Shown one piece after another: positions 25,951 through 33,349 of a stretch of 64,000 bases of DNA. Within the stretch, counting starts at the first letter, position 1. Each line of letters begins with the position of its first letter. Below the pieces are notes generated by a model. The model searched no databases. It had not been told where the DNA came from and saw nothing but the letters and a program-made list of their open reading frames with translations. This stretch comes from Halogeometricum pallidum JCM 14848 (GTDB lineage Archaea > Halobacteriota > Halobacteria > Halobacteriales > Haloferacaceae): assembly GCF_000337095.1 (NCBI RefSeq), contig NZ_AOIV01000003.1, positions 42,722 through 106,721 of the forward strand. The letters run 5' to 3'. Position numbers and translations under genes: made by a program.

Positions 25951-26997
25951 TTATCCGAACATCGCGCCGAGTCCGTCGGCACCGTCGTCATCGTCGTCGT
26001 CGGTGTCGTCGGTGTCGTCGGCCTCGGTTTCCGTGTCTTCGTCAGTCGATTCGTCCTCGTCCGCCTCGTCGGCGGACTCGGCCGCAGGCTCGGGCGTCTC
26101 GACGCCGCGGAGCTCCTCGGGGAGGGCCTCCTCGTCGTCGATCTGCGCCGCGAGCGTGCGGAGCTGCGCGTCGGCCTTGGCGATGAGGTCCGGAACGAGT
26201 TCGGGGTCCTCGATGGCGGCGAACAGGCCGAGGGCCTTCGCCTCGCCGGCGGCTTTCGCCAGCATGGTGGGCGCGGTCTGCGCCGTCGGGTAGCCCGCGT
26301 TGATCGAGAGGTTGCGGGCGCCCGCCGCGGCGGACTGGATGTCCGTGCGGTACTCGTCCACGTCGATGGCGAGTTCGTCGGGCTCGAACAGGACGCCCTC
26401 GGAGTAGACGCCGCGGAGGTCGAGACCGACCTCTTTCGGCTCGATGCCGAGTTCCGCGAGGACGTTGGCGAGTTCCTCGGAGACGACCTCGCCCTCGTCG
26501 AGCACGTGGGAGTCCTCGGTGACCTTGATGGAGCCGTCCATGATGCGGGCCGAGGCCCCCACCTGCTGGAGTTCGCCGACGAACGGACCGGGGTCGACGC
26601 CGGTGTCACCCTCGGGGATGACGATGTCGTTCGGGGCGACCTCGCCCGCGTTGATGGGCGCGGGGGTCTTCGAGGCTTCGAGCTCCTTGTAGAGGCCGAA
26701 CGGGTTGTCGTTCGTCCCCACGAGCGCCACCTGTCCGTAGACGAACTCGGTCAGCTGTTCGAGGCCGTCGTTCACGTCCTCCAGCGCGCGCGTCAGGAGC
26801 GTGTTGCGGCTCATGCGGAGCGCGGCGCTCCCGTGAAGCTCCCGGCGCATGCTCTGCAGTTGGCGGCTCGGGATGCCGGTGACGCTGACGACGCCGACGG
26901 ACTCGTAGTTTTCGAGGAAGTCGACGAGTTCGTCGACTTCGATGCGCTTCCACTCGGGGATGGTCTCTGTCTTGCGGACGCTTTCGCTCTCGCTCAT
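25951..26997 (-). CDS. rpl10: 50S ribosomal protein L10 (P0-type)
   Basis: This 348-residue stalk base protein binds 23S rRNA through its N-terminal domain ([18 protein letters not shown] region) and carries helices that hold L12 dimers. Its end is acidic and closes with GLGAMFG, paralleling the L12 tail and typical of P0. The ATG overlaps the L1 stop (ATGA). Confidence 0.95.
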   Translation of the reverse strand: MSESESVRKTETIPEWKRIEVDELVDFLENYESVGVVSVTGIPSRQLQSMRRELHGSAALRMSRNTLLTRALEDVNDGLEQLTEFVYGQVALVGTNDNPFGLYKELEASKTPAPINAGEVAPNDIVIPEGDTGVDPGPFVGELQQVGASARIMDGSIKVTEDSHVLDEGEVVSEELANVLAELGIEPKEVGLDLRGVYSEGVLFEPDELAIDVDEYRTDIQSAAAGARNLSINAGYPTAQTAPTMLAKAAGEAKALGLFAAIEDPELVPDLIAKADAQLRTLAAQIDDEEALPEELRGVETPEPAAESADEADEDESTDEDTETEADDTDDTDDDDDDGADGLGAMFG

Positions 26998-27632
26998 GCT
27001 TCGACCTCCACCGATGGGCCCATCGTCGTCTTCACGTAGACCCCGTCGATGTTGAGGGGGCCCTTCTCGAGCGTCGCTTCGAGGCGACGCACGATGACGT
27101 CGATGTTCTCCGCGATTTCGTCGGTGGACATGTCCTCGGCACCCACGCGGGTGTGGAACGTCCGGCGGTCACGACTGCGGAGTTGGACCGTGTTCTTCAT
27201 CCGATTCACAACTTCGACCACGTCGTCGTCCGGTTGGAGCGGCGTCGGCATCTTACCACGAGGACCGAGGACGGTCCCGAGGTAGCGGCCGATATCTTGC
27301 ATCATGTCGGCCTCGGCGACGAAGAAGTCCGTTTCGTCGGCGAGGTCCTTCGCGGCGTCCGAGTCGTCTCCAAGGTCTTCGAGGTCGTTACCGTCCATCA
27401 CTCGGTCGGCAACCTCCTCTGCTTGGAGCGCGGTCTCGCCGGTCGCGAAGACGACAATTTGCGTCTCCTGTCCGGTGCCGGCCGGGAGCACGATGCTCTC
27501 GTCGACACGCTTCGACGGGTCGTTTAGGTCAAGGTCGCGCAGGTTGATAGCGAGGTCGACCGTTTCGCGGAAATTCCGCTGCGGTGCCTCGTCAAGTGCG
27601 CGAGAGACTGCGTCAACTATCGTATCTGCCAT
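26994..27632 (-). CDS. rpl1: 50S ribosomal protein L1
   Basis: The 212-residue protein of the L1 stalk moves deacylated tRNA out of the E site and represses its own operon by binding the leader mRNA. It shows the conserved segments [30 protein letters not shown] and NDPSK-type RNA contacts. Its stop overlaps the L10 start. A Shine-Dalgarno GGAGGTGA precedes the ATG, unlike the leaderless genes around it. Confidence 0.96.
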   Translation of the reverse strand: MADTIVDAVSRALDEAPQRNFRETVDLAINLRDLDLNDPSKRVDESIVLPAGTGQETQIVVFATGETALQAEEVADRVMDGNDLEDLGDDSDAAKDLADETDFFVAEADMMQDIGRYLGTVLGPRGKMPTPLQPDDDVVEVVNRMKNTVQLRSRDRRTFHTRVGAEDMSTDEIAENIDVIVRRLEATLEKGPLNIDGVYVKTTMGPSVEVEA

Positions 27633-27959
27633 TATTCACCTCCGTAGTACGCAGGATTGCTCCTACGGGTCAGTGAAACAGGCGTCTGCCTGCCTCGTCG
27701 GAGCAAATGGGAATGGCGCCCTTAAGTCCGTCGAAGGGATTTCCGGAGAAATACGGTATCCGCCCGCTACGCGGCGTTTCCGTGCCACCGACACACAAAC
27801 GCTGACGGGCGTCCGCCCTCGAACTGACGCCTCCGGACGAGGCGGAGATGATGATGACCCACCTACCGAACGCGTCCGACGGACGCGCGGCTCCCACGGA
27901 GGGAGTTGACGCGAAGTCGAAGAAGGGAACGCCGTCCCCGGAGCGGTCGGCGAGTCGGT
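27633..27959 (-). promoter_or_regulatory. L1 operon promoter and leader; remainder featureless
   Basis: This 327-bp gap between rpl11 and rpl1 has no convincing ORF. A CTTAAG TATA-like element at 27721-27726 predicts a start near 27697 and a leader of about 65 nt. The leader contains CAGGC/GCCTG (27680-27693), a perfect hairpin with a 4-nt loop, and a strong Shine-Dalgarno. A longer stem TTGCTCC/GGAGCAA (27657-27663, 27700-27706) spans most of it if transcription starts slightly further upstream. In other archaea L1 represses its own mRNA, so this may be the binding site. The part from 27730 to 27959 shows nothing recognisable. Confidence 0.45.
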
Positions 27960-28436
27960 CTACGCGGTGAGTTCGTCGTCGTACTCGCCGTCGTCGATGC
28001 GCTGTTTGAACTCGCGGGGGTTGTTCCCCTCGATGGTGACGCCGAGGGAGGTGCAGGTTCCGACGACCTCTTTGGCGGCGTTCTTCGTGTCGTACGCGAG
28101 CAGGTCCGAGGACTTCTGCTCGGCGATTTTCTTCACCTGGTCGAAGCTCAGGTCCGCGACGAAGTTCTCCTGGGGTTCGCCGGAACCGGTCTCGAACCCG
28201 GCCTCGTCCTTGATGAGTTCGGCCGTCGGCGGGACGCCGACCGAGATGGAGAACGAGCCGTCGTCGTCGTACTCGACCGTCACGGGCACTTCCATGCCGT
28301 CGAACGCGGCGGTCTGATCGTTTATCTCCTGCACGACGTCCTGCACGTTCACCGGCGTCGGGCCGAGTTCCGGTCCGAGCGGCGGACCGGGGTTGGCCTC
28401 CCCGCCGGGAACGAGCACTTCGATAGTTCCAGCCAT
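27960..28436 (-). CDS. rpl11: 50S ribosomal protein L11
   Basis: This is a 158-residue GTPase-centre protein. The N-terminal domain shows MAGTIEVLVPGGEANPGPPLGPELGP, and the C-terminal rRNA-binding domain is present. The ATG at 28436 is chosen over an earlier in-frame ATG because a TATA element sits at the right distance and homology begins there. It has its own promoter and is separate from the L1-L10-L12 transcript. Confidence 0.96.
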   Translation of the reverse strand: MAGTIEVLVPGGEANPGPPLGPELGPTPVNVQDVVQEINDQTAAFDGMEVPVTVEYDDDGSFSISVGVPPTAELIKDEAGFETGSGEPQENFVADLSFDQVKKIAEQKSSDLLAYDTKNAAKEVVGTCTSLGVTIEGNNPREFKQRIDDGEYDDELTA

Positions 28437-28454
28437 ACCCCAAATCACCCCGCC

Positions 28455-28470
28455 GCGACTTTTAACGGTT
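28455..28470 (-). promoter_or_regulatory. Core promoter of rpl11
   Basis: The block GCGACTTTTAACGGTT (plus-strand reading) is identical over 16 nt to that of the zinc micro-protein/EF-1beta operon, and begins 19 nt above the start codon in both. Confidence 0.65.
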
Positions 28471-28543
28471 TTCTTTCGCGTCAACGCCCGTGCGAGGGAG
28501 GGCCACGCGGACGGCTGTCGCGTCCGGATTCGCGCTCGGCGGG

Positions 28544-29608
28544 TCAGATATCGACGGCGAACGGCGCGGCGTCAGCGGCGCGTTCGGCCATCGCCCCGAG
28601 CAGCGTCGCCACGCCGTCTAAGTCCTCGGTGTCGACGACTTCCACCGGCGTGTGCATGTAGCGGTTCGGAATTCCCACGTTCAGCGAGGGGATGCCGCTT
28701 CTGGAGGTGTAGAACGCGTCGGCGTCGGTTCCGGTCCGGATACCCGCCGCCTGCAACTGCACGTCCACCGCGGCCTCGTCAGCGGCGTCGCGAGCGAGTT
28801 CGACGACGGCGGGGTGGTTCGTGCTCCCGCGCGTGACGACCGGCCCCCCGCCGAGTTCGACGGGGCCGCGGCGCTTGCCCGACACGTCGGGGTTGTCCGT
28901 CGCGTGCGTCACGTCGATGGCGACGGCGGCGTCGGGGTTCAGGTCGTAGCTGACCATCTTCGCGCCCTGCACGCCGAGTTCCTCCTGCACCGTGCTGACG
29001 GCGTACACCGTCGCGTCCACGTCCGCCTTGACGGCCCGACGAAGCGCCTCGGCCGCGGCCCACGTCCCGACGCGGTTGTCCATCCCGCGGGCGGCCATTC
29101 GGGTGCCGTGTAGGTCCCGGATTCGCGTCCGAACGGTGAGGGGGTCGCCCACTTCGACGAGTTCGCGCGCCTCCTCCTCGCTCGTCGCGCCCACGTCGAC
29201 GAACTGCTCGGTCAGGTCCTCGTGTTCCTCGTCCCCGGTCTCCCGCAGGTGGATGGCCGTCTGACCGACGACGCCCGGCACCTCCTCGTCCCCGGCGTAG
29301 ACGGTGACGTGCTGACCCTTCGAGACGGTGCGGTCCGCGCCGCCGATGGCTTCGATGCGGAGGAAGCCGTCGTCGGTCACGTCGCGGACGATGTAGCCGA
29401 TCTCATCGGCGTGCCCCGTGAACGCGATTTCGGCCGCGTCGTCGGCCCCCTCGTGAACCGCCACCGCGTTGCCGTAGGCGTCGATGCGCACCTCGTCGGC
29501 GAACTCCTCGACGTACGACACCCACACCCGCTGACCCGCCGTCTCGAATCCGGAGGGACTCGGCGCGCTCAGCAGGTCGGTCAGAAACGTCCGTCGCTGC
29601 TCGTCCAT
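28544..29608 (-). CDS. M42-family dinuclear-zinc aminopeptidase
   Basis: The 354-residue protein is a TET-type M42 peptidase. Metal ligands and catalytic residues are in TGHADEIGYIV, ARGMDNRVG and TVQEELGVQG, with a further ligand region in VAIDVTHATDNP. Family members form large cytosolic dodecamers that trim peptides. The ATG at 29608 (MDEQRRTFLTDLL) starts the homologous region; the long upstream open frame is not homologous. Confidence 0.92.
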   Translation of the reverse strand: MDEQRRTFLTDLLSAPSPSGFETAGQRVWVSYVEEFADEVRIDAYGNAVAVHEGADDAAEIAFTGHADEIGYIVRDVTDDGFLRIEAIGGADRTVSKGQHVTVYAGDEEVPGVVGQTAIHLRETGDEEHEDLTEQFVDVGATSEEEARELVEVGDPLTVRTRIRDLHGTRMAARGMDNRVGTWAAAEALRRAVKADVDATVYAVSTVQEELGVQGAKMVSYDLNPDAAVAIDVTHATDNPDVSGKRRGPVELGGGPVVTRGSTNHPAVVELARDAADEAAVDVQLQAAGIRTGTDADAFYTSRSGIPSLNVGIPNRYMHTPVEVVDTEDLDGVATLLGAMAERAADAAPFAVDI

Positions 29609-29740
29609 GGGGGAGGCGAGGGCCAGTTCGCACCTCAAAGCACCGATACCGGTGCCGTCGTCCGAGTTCCGACGGCACCGTCGTCGGAACGCGCTCCTCT
29701 GGACCCCGACATCCTCTCCCTTTTCTGACGTTCCGTCACC

Positions 29741-29750
29741 CGTTTTATTC
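29741..29750 (+). promoter_or_regulatory. TATA box of the duplicated acidic membrane protein gene
   Basis: CGTTTTATTC predicts a start near 29772 and a ~30-nt leader before the ATG at 29801. Confidence 0.5.
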
Positions 29751-29800
29751 CGGGCAACGGGCACAACGATTATTCCGCTCGTCGGCGTATTGAGAGTGCT

Positions 29801-30574
29801 ATGGGAGACAAATCGTTCACGCTTTTCGAGATAAATCTGCACGAGCCTAACTTCAGCGCGTCGAACTCGGCGCCGGGGTTCGTCAAGAAACTGGCCGAAG
29901 AGGCCACCGAGACCGACGAAGGCGACGAGGACGGGGGCGGCCTGTTCCAGTCTATCAGCGTCACCGACGGTGACGCCGAGGACTCCGTCGGCGACGACGA
30001 GGACGACACCGACGTCTCCGTCGACGACGAACTCGAGGACATCGAGACCGACGACGACACCGGGTCGTCGGGGCGCGGGAAGGGGAGCACCATCATCGGT
30101 CTCCTCCTCCTGGCCGGTTTCGCCGTCGCGAAGAAGCTGATGAGCGGCGACGACATCGACGAGTTGGCCGAACTCGACGACCTCACCGACATCTCCGTCG
30201 GCGACGTGACCGACACCGACGAAGCGGTCGAAGAGGCGGAGGACGCCGTCCTCGACGACGACGCCGACGAAGAGAGCCACGACGTCGACGCCGACGCCGA
30301 ATCGTCGGGTCGGAGCAAGAGCGGCATCCTCGTGGCGCTCGTCCTCCTGGGCGCCCTGCTCGTCGCGAAGAAGCTGATGAGCGGCGACGACGAATTCGAC
30401 GAACTCGACGACCTCTCGGACACCGACGACGAGAGCCACGACGCCGCTCTCAACACGGACGACAACGACGAGGCGGCGACGAGCATCGTCGACGACGAGG
30501 AGACCGACGCGGGCGACGACGACGACCACGACGCCGTCCTCGACGAGGACGACGAACACGACGACGAACAGTAA
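29801..30574 (+). CDS. Highly acidic protein with duplicated transmembrane modules
   Basis: The 257-residue protein is unlike any family I know. It has two short hydrophobic helices (about 100-113 and 173-189), each preceded by an S-G-R-x-K lead and followed by the near-identical VAKKLMSGDD. The rest is Asp/Glu-rich, so each repeat places a basic-hydrophobic helix within a strongly acidic segment. Internal duplication is clear in DNA too (GCGAAGAAGCTGATGAGCGG occurs twice). It could be a membrane-bound surface or scaffold protein; no signal peptide is visible. Confidence 0.65.
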   Translation: MGDKSFTLFEINLHEPNFSASNSAPGFVKKLAEEATETDEGDEDGGGLFQSISVTDGDAEDSVGDDEDDTDVSVDDELEDIETDDDTGSSGRGKGSTIIGLLLLAGFAVAKKLMSGDDIDELAELDDLTDISVGDVTDTDEAVEEAEDAVLDDDADEESHDVDADAESSGRSKSGILVALVLLGALLVAKKLMSGDDEFDELDDLSDTDDESHDAALNTDDNDEAATSIVDDEETDAGDDDDHDAVLDEDDEHDDEQ

Positions 30575-30690
30575 GCCGCGCCGTTTCGACGACCGCTCGA
30601 CTCCGCGACTCGACCCGCCTTTCTTTTCCATCCACTTATCGAGTGCCGACGGTCGGACAACCTTAAGCGCCGTCCGGGGAATCCTGGGAC

Positions 30691-31707
30691 ATGACCGTTT
30701 CGAGCGCCCCCGGGAAGGTGTACCTGTTCGGGGAGCACGCAGTCGTCTACGGCGAACCGGCGGTGCCCTGCGCCGTCGAGCGCCGAGCGACCGTCTCCGT
30801 CGACGCCCGCGAGGACGACCGGGTCCGCGTCACCGCGCCCGACCTGAGCCTCGACGGCTTCACCGTCGAGTACGGCGGCGAGGGCGACGACAGACCCGAC
30901 GTGAACGTCGCGCAGGGACTCGTCGAGGCCGGCATCGCCTACGTCGCCGCGGCCGTCGAACAGGCCCGAGACGCGGCCGACGCGCCGAGCGCCGGATTCG
31001 ACGTCACCGTCGAGAGCGACATCCCCCTCGGCGCCGGACTCGGTTCCTCGGCGGCCGTCGTCGTCGCCGGCATCGATGCCGCGACGCGCGAACTCGGCAC
31101 GCCGCTGGACCCCGAAGCGGTCGCCGAACGCGCCTACCGCGCGGAGTACGACGTGCAGGACGGACACGCTTCCCGCGCGGACACGTTCTGCTGCGCCGTC
31201 GGCGGCGCCGTCCGCGTGGAGGGCGACGACTGCCGGCGCATCGACGCGCCGAACCTCCCGTTCGTCGTCGGCTTCGACGGCGGCGCGGGCGACACTGGGG
31301 AACTCGTCGCCGGCGTCCGGTCGCTCCGCGAAGAGTACGGTTTCGCCGCCGACACCGTCGGGAGCATCGGCGACTTGGTCCGCCGCGGCGAGGCGGTCCT
31401 CGCGGAGGCCGACCCGACGGACGACCCGCCCGAGTCGGTGCTCGCCGAACTCGGCCGCCTGATGAACTTCGACCACGGCCTCTTGGAGGCGCTCGGCGTC
31501 TCCTCGCGCTCTTTGGACAACATGGTCTGGTCGGCCCGCGAGGCGGGCGCGCACGGCGCGAAACTCACCGGCGCGGGCGGCGGCGGTTGCGTCGTCGCCC
31601 TCGACCGAACCGAGGAGACGGAGACGGCCCTCCGGTTCACGCCGGAGTGCGAGGACGCGTTCCGCGCCGAACTCGCGCGCGGCGGGGTCCGGGTGGAGGA
31701 GGAATGA
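30691..31707 (+). CDS. mvk: Mevalonate kinase
   Basis: This 338-residue GHMP kinase phosphorylates mevalonate in isoprenoid synthesis. It has the N-terminal APGKVYLFGEHAVVYG, the ATP loop PLGAGLGSSAA (112-122), and the third GHMP motif LTGAGGGGCVV near the C-terminus. A CTTAAG box (30662-30667) is 26 nt above the ATG, so the message is leaderless. It overlaps the isopentenyl phosphate kinase gene by 4 bases. Confidence 0.95.
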   Translation: MTVSSAPGKVYLFGEHAVVYGEPAVPCAVERRATVSVDAREDDRVRVTAPDLSLDGFTVEYGGEGDDRPDVNVAQGLVEAGIAYVAAAVEQARDAADAPSAGFDVTVESDIPLGAGLGSSAAVVVAGIDAATRELGTPLDPEAVAERAYRAEYDVQDGHASRADTFCCAVGGAVRVEGDDCRRIDAPNLPFVVGFDGGAGDTGELVAGVRSLREEYGFAADTVGSIGDLVRRGEAVLAEADPTDDPPESVLAELGRLMNFDHGLLEALGVSSRSLDNMVWSAREAGAHGAKLTGAGGGGCVVALDRTEETETALRFTPECEDAFRAELARGGVRVEEE

Positions 31708-32459
31708 CGACCACCACCGTCCTCAAACTCGGCGGGAGCGTCCTCACCGACAAGTCAGCCCCCGAGACCGTCGACGGCGACGCCCTCGACGGCGCCGTCG
31801 GGGCGGTGGCCGAGGCGTTGGACGCGGACGACGCCCCGCGCCTCGTCCTCGTCCACGGCGGCGGGAGCTTCGGCCACCACCACGCCGCGAAGCACGGCGT
31901 CAGCGACGCCGACGGCACGCGCGACGCCGAGGCGGCCTTCGCCGTCCACGACGCGATGCGCCGGCTGAACGACGCCGTGGTGACGCGGCTTCACGGGGCG
32001 GGCGTCGACGCCCTCCCGGTCCACCCGCTCTCGGCGGCGACGCGGGACTCGGCGGCCCGCCTCTCGCTTCCCCTCGACCCGGCGGCGACCATGCTGGAGG
32101 AGGGGTTCGTCCCGGTCGTGCAGGCCGATATGGTCGCGCACGCCGGCGCGGGCGCGACGGTGCTGAGCGGCGACGAACTCGTGACGACGCTCGCGCGCGG
32201 CCTCGACGCCGACCGCGTGGGACTGTGTTCGACGGTTCCGGGCGTCCTCGACGACGACGGGGCGGTGATTCCCGAGATAACGGCGTTCGAGGACGTCCGC
32301 GACGTGTTGGGCGGCAGCGACGCGACCGACGTGACCGGCGGGATGGCCGCGAAAGTGCGCGCCCTGCTCGAACTCGGCGCGCCGGCGCGCGTCTTCGGTC
32401 CCGACGCCCTCGCGGCCTTCCTCGCCGGGGAGGACGCGGGGACCGTAATTCGCGGTTGA
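31704..32459 (+). CDS. ipk: Isopentenyl phosphate kinase
   Basis: The 251-residue amino-acid-kinase-fold enzyme makes isopentenyl diphosphate from isopentenyl phosphate in the archaeal mevalonate pathway. It starts TTTTVLKLGGSVLTDK and shows HGGGSFGHHHA with His60, the position of the catalytic histidine known for this family. The ATG at 31704 overlaps the mvk stop; longer upstream reading is an artefact of the mvk frame. Confidence 0.94.
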   Translation: MTTTTVLKLGGSVLTDKSAPETVDGDALDGAVGAVAEALDADDAPRLVLVHGGGSFGHHHAAKHGVSDADGTRDAEAAFAVHDAMRRLNDAVVTRLHGAGVDALPVHPLSAATRDSAARLSLPLDPAATMLEEGFVPVVQADMVAHAGAGATVLSGDELVTTLARGLDADRVGLCSTVPGVLDDDGAVIPEITAFEDVRDVLGGSDATDVTGGMAAKVRALLELGAPARVFGPDALAAFLAGEDAGTVIRG

Positions 32460-32475
32460 GCGCCGAACTGGCCGG

Positions 32476-33225
32476 TCAGATATCGATTCGGAGGCCGTCG
32501 CGCGCGAAGCGCACGTCGCCGTCGTACCCTCTCGCGATCGACTCCAACATCTCCTCGTGTCGCCCCTCGGTGTGGGGATACAGATGCGTCAGATAGACGC
32601 GGCCGATGTCGCGGCCGGAGAGGGCGGCGCCCAACTTCGAGGGCGTCGGGTGGCCCGATACGTCCACGTCCTCGGGGAACGAGCAGTCGTGCGCGAGGAC
32701 GGCCGCGCCGTCCGCGAAGTTGGCGAGTCCCTCGAACGCCTCCGAGTCGCCGGAGAACACGAAGTCGCCGTCGTTGTCGCCGTCGCCCGCGAACCGGTAG
32801 GCGAGACAGTCCACGGAGTGGCGCACCTCCATCGCCTCCACCGCGAACCCCCCGACGTCGAACGACCCGGCGGGGACCTCTCTGATCTGCAGGTCGACCC
32901 GGTTCTGCATGTACTCGTACACGTCGAGGAGGTCGTCGAGGTGTCGTTTCGTGCCCACCGGGCCGACGACTTCGAGGTGCGTCTCCCCCGCCAGCCACCG
33001 CGCCTTCAACAGGGGGAGGAGGTCCGAGACGTGGTCGAGGTGATGGTGGGTGAGCAGGACGGTGCCGACGCCCTCGTAGCCCGTCTCGGTGCCTGCGAGA
33101 CGTGAGAGGACGCCGCTGCCGCAGTCGACCAAGAGCGAGCGGTCGCCGGACTCCACGAGGAGGCCCGTCTGCGCCCGGTCGTGGGCGGGCATCGCGCTTC
33201 CGGTACCGAGAAAGGTGACGCGCAT
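32476..33225 (-). CDS. RNase Z-like metallo-beta-lactamase hydrolase
   Basis: The 249-residue protein is a metallo-beta-lactamase-fold enzyme of the RNase Z/ElaC-like group. The THHHLDH motif (59-65) supplies zinc ligands, with further ligands in SGDSEAF and THLYPH. It lacks the long flexible exosite arm of tRNase Z, so tRNA 3' processing is not assured and a phosphodiesterase or other hydrolase is possible. A CTTATAT box on the minus strand, 27 nt above, fixes the leaderless ATG at 33225. It is convergent with ipk. Confidence 0.8.
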   Translation of the reverse strand: MRVTFLGTGSAMPAHDRAQTGLLVESGDRSLLVDCGSGVLSRLAGTETGYEGVGTVLLTHHHLDHVSDLLPLLKARWLAGETHLEVVGPVGTKRHLDDLLDVYEYMQNRVDLQIREVPAGSFDVGGFAVEAMEVRHSVDCLAYRFAGDGDNDGDFVFSGDSEAFEGLANFADGAAVLAHDCSFPEDVDVSGHPTPSKLGAALSGRDIGRVYLTHLYPHTEGRHEEMLESIARGYDGDVRFARDGLRIDI

Positions 33226-33248
33226 AGTCGTCGTACGCGGCGGCACGG

Positions 33249-33255
33249 ATATAAG
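33249..33255 (-). promoter_or_regulatory. TATA box of the RNase Z-like gene
   Basis: The minus strand reads CTTATAT, about 27 nt upstream of the ATG at 33225. Confidence 0.6.
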
Positions 33256-33349
33256 CTGGCGGAGTCCGCCGTCGGCGGCGGGTCGCACTCGTCCCCGAGT
33301 CGCGCGCGCGGACGCAACCCACTTACAGGCGCGCCCCCGACAGAGAGCA

